NCBI GenBank assembly: GCA_963662155.1
Contig: OY759263.1
Span: 33,791,602 to 33,855,601 of the forward strand
Reading direction: 5' to 3'
Length of the DNA stretch: 64,000 nt
DNA from: Lamellibrachia columna
Lineage: Eukaryota; Annelida; Polychaeta; Sabellida; Siboglinidae
Shown here: positions 1 through 12,400 of the stretch, one piece after another
Layout: every line of letters starts with the position of its first letter
Position numbering within the stretch: position 1 is the first letter of the stretch
Program-made: the position numbers and the translations under genes
The notes under the pieces: model-generated
Told to the model about the DNA's origin: nothing
Seen by the model: only the letters and a program-made list of their open reading frames with translations
Databases searched by the model: none

Positions 1-215
1 CAGTTGGTTTCAATAGGGTGGGGGGGGTTAGCTACTGTTTCGCCTAGTATCGTATTTAGAGTGTGTGAGTCCACATCAGGTTATACAGTTGGTTTCTATA
101 GGGTGGGGGGGTTAGCTACTGTTTCGCCTAGTATTGTATTTAGAGTGTGTGAGTCCACATCAGGTTATACAGTTGGTTTCTATAGGGTGGGGGGTTAGCT
201 ACTGTTTCGCCTAGT
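1..215. repeat. Tandem repeat, about 84-bp unit, cut by the window edge
   Basis: Nearly three copies of a unit that opens CAGTTGGTTTC (positions 1, 86 and 170) and contains a G-run followed by TTAGCTACTGTTTCGCC. The copies differ by single bases and by G-run length. The array continues to the left of the window. The short open frame across it is a by-product of the repeat. Confidence 0.9.
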
Positions 216-2848
216 ATCGTACAACAATGTATTTTGTTCAAAACATTGTTTATTTTCCAATTATGTGCAGCTTAAGGATCGTTCCTGACTGAGTGTTGTA
301 ATAGCTGAATATGAACTGTACGTGATGGTCACATGAACAAAGGTTCACATAAGGGGTTGAGGTTATATGAAACTGGCTTTGTTTAATATGTTTTGAGATG
401 GTCCCTTGACTTGTTCATCTCCAGCCATTAGGTGAAGTCATCACAACAATCCTTCCAACTGCCCAAGGCCAGCTAATGCAGTGTGTTAGACCAATAAAAC
501 AATATGTGGTCCCTCCGGAAAAAACAGAAATCACAGCACTACCATTTCTATCCGGGCAATTATTTATTATGGGCACATGTCATACAAATAAAGGGCCAGT
601 GATTTTACACGAGTTTACATTTACTTTCAGTTTCAAGGATTTTGTGCACCTTGAAAAAAATAGGAGTGAACAGGGGAAATGGCAGATTTGTGGGCTACAA
701 CACGGATGCAGCGCGTAGGTTCAAATTTCTAGTTGCCGGTTGGCAGCATATGCACATGTCAATGACTGAATGATCCCTGGTGAACAGAGACAGTATCCAG
801 TTTGTTTGGGCGACAAATGGCACGGAAAATTTTCCATGATGAATTTCTCGAAAACGAAACTGTATTTGTGTTTGACAAAAACACTATTGAAGGTCGGCGA
901 CAAGACATCAATTAATGTAAACATTTTTTTTTAACACCGAATCATAATTTTGCGCACAATGTGGAAATGCCTGATTGATTTTGACCATCGGCGTCAATGG
1001 AAAAATCAATAGTGCACTGTACCGATATAAAAGGAAATCCTTTTTCATTCTATTCTGACTTAAACTTATGCTGTAATTAGTACTTTCTATGAGTAAATAT
1101 CAGAACAATACATTCCTCCACATTGATAAAAGATATCTTTCATGCAAACTGCACATTCCATATCGGCTAATCAAGTTGCCGGATCTTTCAAATTTACGCA
1201 GAAAAACAGTTGCTACAGTGTGCTCTAGCAGAACTAATCTTCACGCACCATGGCGTTTGAAAGGATTCTCACTAATCATATGCAAATAAGTAGCTTCCTC
1301 AAAAGTGGCATTCCTTGAAAAGTGATCAACATAGTCTTGTTACCAATAAAGTTAAATGTTTTTTCACCCCATGTTGTCAAAATTGCTTCTGTATGCGGGG
1401 TGACACAAATGCCCTAATAATTAATTGTAATAAAGTGTCTGGATAACTAAATAAAAAAATTTACTCACATACAAAAAAATTAAATCAAAAGTTACTAAAA
1501 CGTAAAATAAAATAAATAAAAGTAATGAAATAAAATAATTAATTAAATAAAAAATTACACTTAAAATTGATCAGTTACATTTAAAATATAATGGGAAGAC
1601 TGTCCCAGTATAAATATGAGAAGTAAAATATAGAACTGTATATTTTGTGATAAATTAGTTGTGTACGTAATTAAAAAGTAGATTTAAACAAGTGGGCATG
1701 CAAGCAAACATTTACATTGTTCAATTGATGGCACATATAAAACAGTGGTTCAAATTACTCACAGTAATTGCACACAGGGCCTACTGTCTGTGGTTCACCA
1801 ACATCAACATTGAGGTCAGACCACAGTTGACTCTACATTGATGCCCATCTTAACTGTAGTTTTACCCCCTCTAAGATTCAACCTACAGTTGCATTTCCCA
1901 TTGGTAGCCATGTTAACGTTTTGCATGATTATAAGAAAACGTGACCATCAAAAATTCTAAAAGTTTTTTACCAGCCTGTCATCATCCCACTGGCTGGTCG
2001 AGTTTTGTCAAAATTAGACATTTCTAACTCTTGTAATATGTGGTTATGCCTGTATGTGTAATACCTGTCAATGTTTACCAATATTGGCACGAATTATGGC
2101 TTTACATGTCTAGTTGCCACAAATATCCTTCCGCTTATTAAAATCATCTAAAACTCCAAAACTCTTTCACTCTCAATAGTTTCCACCAGCAAAAACTAGC
2201 AATGTCCCTGCTCAAATGCTAGCAATGTCCCTGCTCAAATGCACTTATGTCAGATCATATGAATGTTTTAAAACATCCTATATCCAAACTTACTATGCCC
2301 TACATTCGTCTGTAACACACCAGGAAGTCTAACTAAGGCATGACCCCACTAGTCAAGTGGTAACTGTAGCAGAAGTTATCTGCCAAGTCTAAGGTATCAA
2401 CAGCAACTGTCTGGGGCCCAGGGATCAGTTTCCAGTAAGTGGTCAGTGACTGGGGAAGGAATAATGGATGACCACCATTAGCTGAGACAAAGCCCTGCAG
2501 CTACCCTCTAAGTTCACACCAGCTACAGGTGATCATGGACTGCACTGTGTGTGAAAAGATTCTGCTGATATTAATTTATTGGCTTTGTCCACCCATACAA
2601 GACCACAGTTAGTTATCCAACATAGTAGAGTTGTCATGACTGAATCAGAGTTGCTCCACTAAAATGTACTACAATGTACTACATTTAAGAAAACAACAAG
2701 TGTCACATACTCTTAAATTATGCACAACATTTAAAAATTAATAAAACAAAAGCATCGCGTAATCATGTCAGCTTAAACAGTGTGTGCGTGGGTAATTTAC
2801 ATAAAAATCATCTCATGTTCATGTAACATGCTTTATATAGTGACCAGA
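216..2848. other. No gene recognised
   Basis: AT-rich DNA. An open stretch at 436-718 follows an acceptor-like CATCTCCAG, but it resembles no family I know. A divergent repeat lies at 748-890 (listed separately). At about 2210-2242 a sequence of roughly 24 bp, TAGCAATGTCCCTGCTCAAA, is duplicated in tandem. A-rich low-complexity sequence runs from about 1440 to 1570. Confidence 0.6.
748..890 (+). repeat. Dispersed repeat, inverted partner at 13160-13290
   Basis: The plus strand here and the minus strand of 13160-13290 share an ordered series of blocks: ACATGTCAATGA, GATCCCTGGTG, CAGTTTGTT/CTGGTTTGTT, TTTTCCATG/TCTTCCATG, and TTTCTCGAAAACRAAA. Overall similarity is perhaps three quarters by eye. 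The 13160 copy keeps a short minus-strand open frame; this copy has an in-frame stop. The family is unknown, possibly an old transposon coding fragment. Confidence 0.5.
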
Positions 2849-2986
2849 CCAAACAATATTGGATCAGTCTACACATGTAATGAATGTGCACCTTCCCCTG
2901 TATCAAGTTACTATGTTCCAAACAATATTGGATCAGTCTACACATGTAATGAATGTGCACCTTCCCCTGTATCAAGTTACTATGTT
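2849..2986. repeat. Tandem duplication, 69-bp unit, two copies
   Basis: CCAAACAATATTGGATCAG starts at 2849 and again at 2918, and the two 69-bp copies look identical or nearly so. Because 69 is divisible by three, both strands stay open across it, which explains the roughly 100-codon frames here. Confidence 0.92.
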
Positions 2987-4083
2987 CGATGTTGGTTTTA
3001 CAGGCATTGGGCACTAGAGGTTGTCTGGGATAAGACCAGTTATGCTTCCAGAAGTGTTTTACACGGATGTAGTGCGTAAAAATATGCAATTTAGCCAATT
3101 TCACTGATTTTATTTGCTAAGAAGTAACAGTATTCAGCCAGTGAGGTAGCAATGTTTAAAATGTTGGACCTTTTGCAGTGAGATGTTGCAATATGAAGTG
3201 GATTTGAAGCATAGATATTTTGGAGGTGACATTCCTGAAACACCGCTATTAAGCACATTAATGTTTGGTAAAAACTGCCAATTTTGGGGGTAAGTATGTC
3301 TGCAACATGATTAAGAGCTGGAGGTACATGATTTTGACAAAACGTGTTCAACCTATGGATGAGATGATGGCACTGGCTGTGAAGTAGTTTCATAATTTTG
3401 ATGGTCCAGTTTTCTCACAAATCAGACAAAACATTAGCATGGCCACTAATGGGAAAATACAGTGGTCTCTAGCATGCTTTTAAATATTGTGAGCTGGTCA
3501 ACAGTGGTCACTCCTGCCATGGCTCATATATATCTGTGACAGTATTACCTTATAAAGTGTACTAAGTGGGTCAACAATTAATTAACTGATTAACCAGGGC
3601 TGATCAACACGGAGTCCTCCAGTCATGAGGACTACACCATACCACTGAGCCAGGGAAATACAAGAATAGTCTGTTATCAAATCACAGCCCACTGTTCACT
3701 ACTTGAATGTAGGAAGTCCTAATGCACTACCCTGACATAATCTGTGTACTTTGTTAGCTTTCAGAGGAAAGGACTAGTTTCTTCTCTGATAACAAACATA
3801 GGTTATGTGTGCTTGCCAACTATAGCCTCAGTAAACAAACTGACTACAGAAGCAACAAACTCATAATGGTGGTGCTGATTTTACAGTTAATATGTTTGGT
3901 AAGTTAATTAGGCTGTAAATGACAAGTAAACACAACCGTCCCAAGACAGTAAACATCCCCAGAAGATGGGCTATCTACTGGAATTCCACTGTTACATTTT
4001 CAGCAACACAGAACTGTATTACAATACAAAAACTGCATTGTTTGTGAGTCAAATTAAATTAAATTAAACATTATTGTCAGGTA
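2987..4083. other. No gene recognised
   Basis: Ordinary AT-rich spacer. I see no coding exon with plausible splice sites and no strong repeat. Confidence 0.5.
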
Positions 4084-4200
4084 TGGTACGGTAGCATAAT
4101 GGCTCTAACTATTATTGCTGCCATTTCGAAGCCTGGACAATTTCATTCACTCCACTTTGCCTCAGTTCACTCAGCTGTATTTAATGAGAACCTGGTCGAC
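4084..4200 (+). mobile_element. tRNA-derived SINE fragment
   Basis: TAGCATAATGG at about 4092 is a perfect Pol III A box (TRGYNNANNGG). It is followed by the family core CAATTTCATTCACTCCACTTT and the tail TATTTAATGAGAACCTGG. The B box is degraded. Same family as the copies at 10826, 12898, 14660 (reverse) and 36060 (reverse). Confidence 0.7.
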
Positions 4201-4711
4201 TTGTGTAAATGAATAGCTTTTGCGCAGAAATTTCAGCATGACTGAATGCTTCCTAGAGAAGTCACATTGGGGTTGGAAGGAATAGACCAGTATACCACAT
4301 ACAGCTAGGTAGGGTAGAGCTAGAAGTGCAGAAAATGTCAACAACAAAATTAAATATTATCTTCTTAATTCCACAGTTGGTTGAGACCAAGTCCCAACTT
4401 TGCTAGAAATCTAAATTGGAATCAACAATATGGCAACCAGACCTGGGGTCAATTCATAATTGAATTTGAATTGAAACCAAATTAGTTTGAATTTGAATGG
4501 AATCAGAAACAGATTAAATTGAATTGAATTTGAATTGAGTCCCGTAATGTGAAATGAATTGATTGAATCAAATGCATTGAACGAAAATAAAAAATACATT
4601 TTTCAATATACGTTTACATGTAGAAACAACAAAATGTGTTGTAATTAAGTTACTCTTAAGATTTATTTCAAATTAAAATTAATGCTGTAATATTCACTGA
4701 CACATGCTTGA

Positions 4712-7136
4712 GGTTGTGTTCACTGCTCATTGAGTATATGAGACTGGGGAGGTTGTGCTCACTGCTCATTGAGTATGTGAGACTGGGGAGGTTGTGTTCA
4801 CTGCTCATTGAGTATATGAGGCTGGGGAGGTTGTGCTCACTGCTCATTGAGTATGTGAGACTGGGGAGGTTGTGTTCACTGCTCATTGAGTATATGAGGC
4901 TGGGGAGGTTGTGCTCACTGCTCATTGAGTATGTGAGACTGGGGAGGTTGTGCTCACTGCTCATTGAGTATGTGAGACTGGGGAGGTTGTGTTCACTGCT
5001 CATTGAGTATATGAGGCTGGGGAGGTTGTGCTCACTGCTCATTGAGTATATGAGACTGGGGAGGTTGTGCTCACTGCTCATTGAGTATGTGAGACTGGGG
5101 AGGTTGTGCTCACTGCTCATTGAGTATGTGAGACTGGGGAGGTTGTGCTCACTGCTCATTGAGTATGTGAGACTGGGGAGGTTGTGTTCACTGCTCATTG
5201 AGTATATGAGACTGGGGAGGTTGTGTTCACTGCTCATTGAGTATGTGAGACTGGGGAGGTTGTGCTCACTGCTCATTGAGTATGTGAGACTGGGGAGGTT
5301 GTGCTCACTGCTCATTGAGTATGTGAGACTGGGGAGGTTGTGCTCACTGCTCATTGAGTATATGAGACTGGGGAGGTTGTGCTTACTGCTCATTGAGTAT
5401 GTGAGACTGAGGAGGTTGTGCTTACTGCTCATTGAGTATATGAGACTGGGGATGTTATGTTCACTGCTCGTTGAGTATTTGAGACTGGGGAGGTTGCGCT
5501 CACTGCTCGTTGAGTATGTGAAACTGGGGAGGTTGCGCTCACTGCTCATTGAGTATGTAAGACTGGGGAGGTTGTGTTCACTGCTCATTGAGTATGTGAG
5601 ACTGGGGAGGTTGTGTTCACTGCTCATTGAGTATTTGAGACTGGGGAGGTTGCGCTCACTGCTCGTTGAGTATGTGAGACTGGGGAGGTTGCGCTCACTG
5701 CTCGTTGAGTATGTGAGACTGGGGAGGTTGCGCTCACTGCTCATTGAGTATGTGAGACTGGGGAGGTTATGTTCACTGCTCATTGAGTATATGAGACTGG
5801 GGAGGTTGTGTTCACTGCTCATTGAGTATATGAGACTGGGGAGGTTGCGCTCACTGCTCGTTGAGTATGTGAGACTGGGGAGGTTGTGTTCACTGCTCAT
5901 TGAGTATGTGAGACTGGGGAGGTTGTGTTCACTGCTCATTGAGTATATGAGACTGGGGAGGTTGCGCTCACTGCTCGTTGAGTATGTGAGACTGGGGAGG
6001 TTGCGCTCACTGCTCGTTGAGTATGTGAGACTGGGGAGGTTGCGCTCACTGCTTATTGAGTATGTGAGACTGGGGAGGTTGTGTTCACTGCTCATTGAGT
6101 ATGTGAGACTGGGGAAGTTGTGTTCACTGCTCATTGAGTATATGAGACTGGGGAGGTTGCGCTCACTGCTCCTTGAGTATGTGAGACTGGGGAGGTTGCG
6201 CTCACTGCTCATTGAGTATGTGAGACTGGGGAAGTTGTGTTCACTGCTCATTGAGTATATGAGACTGGGGAGGTTGCGCTCACTGCTCGTTGAGTATGTG
6301 AGACTGGTGAGGTTGCGCTCACTGCTCGTTGAGTATGTGAGACTGGGGAGGTTGCGCTCACTGCTCGTTGAGTATGTGAGACTGGGGAGGTTGCGCTCAC
6401 TGCTCATTGAGTATGTGAGACTGGGGAAGTTGTGTTCACTGCTCATTGAGTATATGAGACTGGGGAGGTTGCGCTCACTGCTCGTTGAGTATGTGAGAAT
6501 GGGGAGGTTGCGCTCACTGCTCGTTGAGTATGTGAGACTGGGGAGGTTGCGCTCACTGCTCATTGAGTATTTGAGACTGGGGAGGTTATGTTCACTGCTC
6601 ATTGAGTATGTGAGACTGGGGAGGTTGTGTTCACTGCTCCTTGAGTATGTGAGACTGGGGAGGTTATGTTCACTGTTCATTGAGTATGTGAGACTGGGGA
6701 GGTTGCGCTCACTGCTCATTGAGTATGTGAAACTGGGGAGGTTATGTTCACTGCTCATTGAGTATGTGAGACTGGGGAGGTTATGTTCACTGCTCATTGA
6801 GTATGTGAGACTGGGGAGGTTATGTTCACTGCTCATTGAGTATGTGAGATTGTGGAGGTTGCGCTCACTGCTCGTTGAGTATGTGAGACTGGGGAGGTTG
6901 CGCTCACTGCTCGTTGAGTATGTGAGACTGGGGAGGTTGCGCTCACTGCTCATTGAGTATGTGAGACTGGGGAGGTTGCGCTCACTGCTCATTGAGTATG
7001 TGAGGCTGGGGAGGTTGCGCTCACTGCTCATTGAGTATGTGAGACTGGGGAGGTTGCGCTCACTGCTCGTTGAGTATGTGAGACTGGGGAGGTTGTGCTC
7101 ACTGCTCGTTGAGTATGTGAGACTGGGGAGGTTGTG

Positions 7137-7139
<3 letters not shown>
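4712..7139. repeat. 39-bp minisatellite, about 62 copies
   Basis: The unit runs TTGTGCTCACTGCTCATTG followed by AGTATGTGAGACTGGGGAGG. Variants are TGTGTT, TGTGCT, TGCGCT or TATGTT at the start, CTCATT or CTCGTT in the middle, and GTATGTG, GTATATG or GTATTTG near the end. Variants cluster: T/C-type units dominate the left and CGCT/CGTT types the centre and right, with blocks that look copied as multi-unit segments. 39 is 13 codons, so both strands stay open for about 850 codons; I do not regard either as a protein. The array sits inside the hAT-type element. Confidence 0.97.

Positions 7140-7179
<40 letters not shown>
7140..7179. repeat. (TA)n microsatellite
   Basis: About 20 TA dinucleotides directly abut the last 39-bp unit, inside the hAT-type element. 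Confidence 0.95.
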
Positions 7180-7183
<4 letters not shown>

Positions 7184-7424
7184 CAAAGTTGATAATTTGG
7201 TATACCAATGATGAATTGATAGTAACTGATTACCGGGTATATAATATTATATACTCTGCTGTAGCGAATTTGTAAAATGAATTTGAATTGAAACCGAATA
7301 AAAGTGAATTGAATTGATCCTTTTCGACAGTGAATTTAATTAAATTTGAAATGATCACTGGTTACATATGTATTAATTTGAATTGAACTGAAAAAAATTT
7401 ATTTACCCCAGGTCTGATGGCAAC

Positions 7425-10263
7425 TGCACATAATTATCTTGATAAAAGTGCAAAGTCTTATCATTCTAATAGTAAAACAATGCTGTTCTAATAATCTATT
7501 CAAACATATCGACTGACCAGATGTGTATCGATGAACTGCGATTCTGTTTCATTTTAATGTTTCAACTGAAAAATCATGTTTACCTTGCATGTTGAATGGC
7601 CATGACCACATAATTATATTTTCTTAGAAAGGTCCGATAATCTACTTTTTGTGAATTATTTTTACACTTTTATTTATTATAGAAGTCCAATGATTAAGTA
7701 TTGGATTAGTCAATTGTATACTTTTAATACATGACATGTATGTATATTTATATATATTTTTATTTTAACTTGTTTTACATGTACTTTTACTGCATGATAC
7801 GTGTGTATATATCTATATACTTTTTTGTCTGAAAATAAAGATTTATTACATTAAACATTGTGGTTTGCTAAAACACAAAAAAGGCAAGAGCTCCTTGCAC
7901 TACCCAGTCAAGTGTTGGTAGGGCAATGCCAATTACATCTTCCTGCCACACAAATCCAACTGTGCAACTGTACAACGCATAGCGGTGCTAACAATAATAA
8001 TTATTGTTCATTTACGTCAAACGTCCACACTGGTTCTGTTGACCTAATACCCCACCCGGAGACATTTAAAATATTTTTAATGTACGAACCACAACCATGG
8101 GCCACCGGGCACAACTAAACAATTTCAGCCCCATAAATGAGAAACTGATGGAGATATGAGGGTCTATACAGACAGACAGACAAATAGACAGACACACATA
8201 CAGAGTCACAAACTACTTTATATTAAAGAAACTATCTGACTTTGCACCTTCAATAGGTTTTATTATGTATGCCCTTTATAGGCATATGATTTCCTGTATA
8301 ATTTATCTCAATTTCCTTAATAAAAATGCAAAGATCTTAATCTGTGAAATGGTCGCGTGCTGAAGAGTTGCCAAAGGCAGAGATGTGACACATCATGCAT
8401 GCCTAAATCTTCCACCAACTTATTCTGATTACTCCACCTGACTGACTGACTGACTAAATGTCATGCCAACGCATCAGGTTCAAATGCGCAGCAAAATCAA
8501 GTCCGGCAAAGAAATATCCGATTGCTGCATGGTTTCACTTCCGAAAGTGATATTAAAGAAACATGTTCAGTTAGGAGTGAAGTTACATGCTGAGCCGACC
8601 TTTCTATGCATCCTTTTTAAATTCCCAGCAGCTGGGAAACTTCTGGACAGTTGCAAGACACAATATATCATCTGGCCAACTGGGATTCCTCCAACCAGGG
8701 ATTGGGATGATTGGGACTTTTCCAGAAACAGATCTAGGCACTTCCATCAACCAGTTACCAGTTGAACATATTCACTGCCCAGGGCAATTATTCATGACAA
8801 CACCATCCACTTTGCTGCCTGGTATCTGAACTATCCAGCAGGGACACTGTTCTTCTAATCTGCAGCTTAGCCTTGGCAAATTCCCTGCATTAACATATAA
8901 ATCTGGACTGGCCAGTTCACTGTCCAGTCAATCTACAGTGGTCCAGTTGCTCCTGAGTGGCCATCTGTTTAGGCTTGTTTGATGGGGAAGAGTTAATCAT
9001 GAGTCCACCATGGCCTTGATAGGTCCCAGTGGTAGCGGACAGACATGTCTGTTCATTGTTTATTGTCTCCAGTGGACAGAACAAGGGCTGCCATCACATG
9101 TTCAGTGTTTGTGGTTCATTAGTCACTGTGTGATGCTGTATTGCAACAACACATTATTGCCTGATAATGACATTTATAATGTCATATTAACCACGTAACA
9201 TTCCTAGTGGTTGTTTCAGCTTTATAGATATAATTTTTTTTTTTCATTTCATTTCAACGTTTATTGTTTCCAGGGACTGAGCACCATAGTCTGTGATGAG
9301 AATGTTGTGCATGTTTTTGGTTCAATAATGAAATTTCAACGGTTATTCTTCAAGTTTTCAAATGTGCAATTAGTGCGGATTTTATAATGTCCGATGCCGG
9401 TGGATCGGGCTGTGAATATAGCAGTTTACCGGCATGAAAAGAGGAGTTTATTGGGGATTTAGACGGTAAAATGTGTGACAGTGGATCGACTTTGCCGGGT
9501 GTGTGCCAAGTTGTGGAAGTTCAGTCGCAGACAAACTATTTGGTGGTGACGACAACTACGGGAACAATTCCGAAATAGTAAAATGGCCGACACCATGTGA
9601 TCAAGCCATAAATATACTCTTACTGAATAAAAATGCCGTTTTATGGCAATCTAGGCATGGAGTTGTGTGAGGACATATCGACTTTGCTATGTGTGAGATC
9701 AACTTCTGGAAAATCAGTGCTAGTCATTGTATTTGGTGGTGATGACGACGATGTGAACAGCTTCAAATTACAGTTTTTGAACTGATGTGTTTGTATTATA
9801 AATACCACAGTTCCTTTCGTGATTGTCTTAGAGATCTAGTGTTTGGTGCAAGATGTAGCTATTATATCTGTCTAAAACTTTTGCTAATGAACTTGCCATG
9901 TATTCACAACAGAAAGAGTAAAAAAACTATGTTGAAATTTGGGAAAGTACTTCGCAAAAAAAAAGATTTTGACTGTATTCATTTCAACTTATCATATTAT
10001 TGCGTCAATCAAGAGTTATGCACATAAGCACATATTTGGAAAGTTGAGTTTCTTAGCTTTCTTTTCATATACAACACATGTATATAATAACATTATTAGT
10101 TGAGAAAATCAAATTTGATAGAATACGTAGATTTTTAAAATATGGTCAAAATGTCCTGGTAAAATGGGTACAATTCCAGGGCAGGTGATCGGTATAAAAA
10201 GGGTTAACAGTGTAACTTTCCCGGCAATATGTAATAATAACCTAGTAATTGGTTCTGCTTTAT

Positions 10264-10306
<43 letters not shown>

Positions 10307-10825
10307 TTAATTTAATTTCAATGTTTATTAACTCTAGTGGCAACTATCTTAAAATGGTGCAGCGGTGATATGTGCACAACTTTCTAGACAGAAGTACATT
10401 TATTTGTAATACAACAGATTGGTTAGAGACATATTTTGCAGTACTTCCAACCTTCTACAATTAGTGGTCTGCATCTGCCAAATATCATTGAATAATGTCA
10501 AAGGAATGTTGTATGGTTGTTGCTGAGCAGCCTGTCCTTGTAAACAATAGTATGATGCAGATTCTATTAGTCTTAAACAATGCTTGGCTCTCCGTCACAC
10601 CATTCATCACTGGATTATCTCACAGATGAAAGGGACATTGAGTAGTTTCTGCTGTTGAAGTAGACCCACACTTAGTCTACTGGAATCAGACCAGGTCATA
10701 ATTGCATTAGTGCCTGCCTGTGCTATTCGAATGACCAATAATGTTGTTAGCCTTTCTTTTGGCAATGGCACATCCAGATTTTCCATGAAACTGATTTGGC
10801 AGTATCACGAGACACTGCCCGAAGA
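7425..10825. other. No gene recognised
   Basis: AT-rich spacer with a CAGA-rich simple repeat near 8170-8200 and an (AT)n tract at about 10263-10304. An open frame around 8587-8829 and a short frame at 9010 with a P-loop-like string were considered and not accepted. The stretch 9380-9780 has two loosely similar segments, each rich in GGTGGTGA/GATGACGAC, that may be transposon debris. Confidence 0.5.
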
Positions 10826-11045
10826 GGCACGGTAGTGTAGTGGAGTGGGGTTGTATGTAGTAGTTAACACATCTGCTTTACTTAGTTCTGGGTTCAAGAC
10901 CCAGAGTTCTGGGTTCAAGAACCAGAGTTCTGGGTTCAAGACCCAGAGTTCTGGGTTCAAGACCCAGACTAGGCAAAGTGTATTTAGCATACAAACCTGG
11001 CTATCTTTCACGTCCCTTCTCATTAATTGGGGAGTAAAAGAACCA
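10826..11045 (+). mobile_element. tRNA-derived SINE with a four-fold B-box repeat
   Basis: TAGTGTAGTGG at about 10834 matches the Pol III A box perfectly. The B-box segment AGTTCTGGGTTCAAGACCCAG (21-bp unit, core GGTTCAAGACC, a full match to GGTTCRANNCC) is present four times in tandem at 10884-10967; the second copy has one change. The tail contains CACGTCCCTTCTCATTAATTG and GGGGAGTAAAAGA, as in the copy at 12898. Confidence 0.8.
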
Positions 11046-11174
11046 CAGAGTATGTCCTGCAATGACCATCATCAGAAAGGTCAGCTTGGTCATGATGTTC
11101 TGAATAAGGCTGACTAGTTGGCCTCAAAATCCATTAGATTCTTGTAACGATAACATAATATTATATGGACTAGT

Positions 11175-11840
11175 CAGTTAATGCCAAGAAGACCAAGTTC
11201 ATGGCATACAACACAGAAGAAACGCTAGAGCTGAAAGTGTTAGATGGCACAAAGCTGAAGGAGGTGAATGACTTCAAATTCCACTGAGGACATACGAATC
11301 AGAAAAGGCCTTGCGTTGGCTGCCGCAAACAAGATGAAGAAAATATGGAAATCAAATATCTCAAGGAAGCTCAAGGAATATCTCTTCGTGGCAATTATGG
11401 AATCAGTACTCCTGTATGGATCGGAAGCCTGGACACTGACCAAATCTCTGGAAAAGCAGTTGAATGGCTGCTACACTAGATTACTGCGAGGTGTTCAATG
11501 TTCACTGGAAATAGTACAAGACTAATGAAGAGCTGTGTGGAACAATGTATGGAACAATGGTGAGGGTGACAGACAAGATTCAGGAACACAGGGTGCGGTT
11601 TGCTGGGCACAACATAAGGCAAACAGGGACACCATTGTCAAAACAAATACTCTGGGAGCCGACACACGGACACGCTTCAAGGGGACGGCCCGCTTCAAGG
11701 GGACGGCCTGCTCTTAGCTACGTCGAGGTCCTAAAATTGGATGATGGTCTGACAGATAAAGAGGAGTTAACTGCATGTATGAAGGAGTGAGCTGAATGGT
11801 GAGACATCAAATCCCGAAGTCTTTCGACCAGATGATGATG
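11175..11840 (+). pseudogene. Non-LTR retrotransposon (LINE) 3' fragment, C-terminal part of the reverse transcriptase ORF
   Basis: Translated pieces in shifting frames give VNAKKTKFMAYNTEE, then KVLDGTKLKEVNDFKF, then ALAAANKMKKIWKSN and ESVLLYGSEAWTLTK. These match the region after the catalytic domain in many LINE polymerases (thumb and ..LLYGSETWTL.. motif). The downstream part (RVRFAGHNIRQ, LWEPTHGHASRGRPALSYVE) matches the family C terminus. At least two frameshifts are present and the 5' end is truncated. It ends in GATGATGATGATGAG (11832-11846), the kind of short 3' repeat common on RTE/CR1/L2-like elements. A 15-bp duplication (CGCTTCAAGGGGACG) occurs at about 11675-11706. Confidence 0.8.
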
Positions 11841-12093
11841 ATGAGTCAGTTAACCTTTTACAAATCCAGATTTATTTCCAGAAATGTGAATGCATATTTT
11901 AAAACGCATGTGATTTCATTATTACCAAGACTTTCCTTACACGTATACATTTTTTGGAAAGGGAACATCCTCATGAATACATTGATGGAGAGAAAAGTCA
12001 TTTTGAAGTTATGTGACATAATAATTTATTAAAAATAGCCACAAAATATTAGGAGTACTAGCGTACTATCGAACATCACATGCAATAACAAGA

Positions 12094-12400
12094 AAACTAC
12101 TAGTCACAGATGAATACTGATGGCATATTTGGAAGAACACTAATATTGACACAAAGTGGTGAAATATGAAGGCAATCAGTACATTATTTGACATTTTATA
12201 CAGACACCATTGGTAAGTAATCCAGATGATTTCTGCATGTACACCCTTGCCAGCCTATCTACCATAATAAAACTACCAGTACTACTCACAGATGAATGAT
12301 GACTGCATATTTAGAAAGAACACTAATGTTTACACAAAGTGGCAAACTATGAAGCTAATCAGCACATTATTTAACATTTTGGACAGACACCGTTGACAAG
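12094..12400. repeat. Diverged tandem duplication, unit about 175 bp
   Basis: 12094-12218 and 12269-12400 share, in order, CACAGATGAAT, GCATATTT.GAA, GAACACTAAT, ACACAAAGTGG, TCAGYACATTATTT and CAGACACC.TTG. The copies differ by substitutions and small indels. No coding potential is apparent. Confidence 0.7.

Larger units (their letters stand above)
4438..7416. mobile_element. hAT-type non-autonomous DNA transposon carrying a giant minisatellite
   Basis: The left end reads CAGACCTGGGGT and the right end ACCCCAGGTCTG: 12-bp perfect terminal inverted repeats, with AT-rich subterminal sequence built of ATTGAATTTGAATTG motifs on both sides. The element is flanked by an exact 8-bp direct duplication, ATGGCAAC at 4430-4437 and 7417-7424. 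An 8-bp target duplication and a CAG terminus are features of the hAT superfamily. No transposase is visible, so it would need a transposase in trans. Nearly all of the 2,979 bp is a 39-bp tandem array plus a TA tract. Confidence 0.85.

Noticed and set aside
436..718. Open segment after an acceptor-like CATCTCCAG
   Set aside because: No family resemblance, no partner exon, no donor in a sensible place.
4668..7275. Two 850-codon open frames on opposite strands
   Set aside because: Both are translations of the 39-bp minisatellite inside a transposon; length comes from the unit being 13 codons.
8463..8829. Two overlapping plus-strand frames rich in Gly, Gln and Leu
   Set aside because: No domain and no partner exons; could be chance or old repeat.
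9010..9198. MALIGPSGSGQTCLF, resembling an ABC-transporter P-loop
   Set aside because: Only about 10 residues match, the key Lys is Gln, and nothing around it fits an ATPase.
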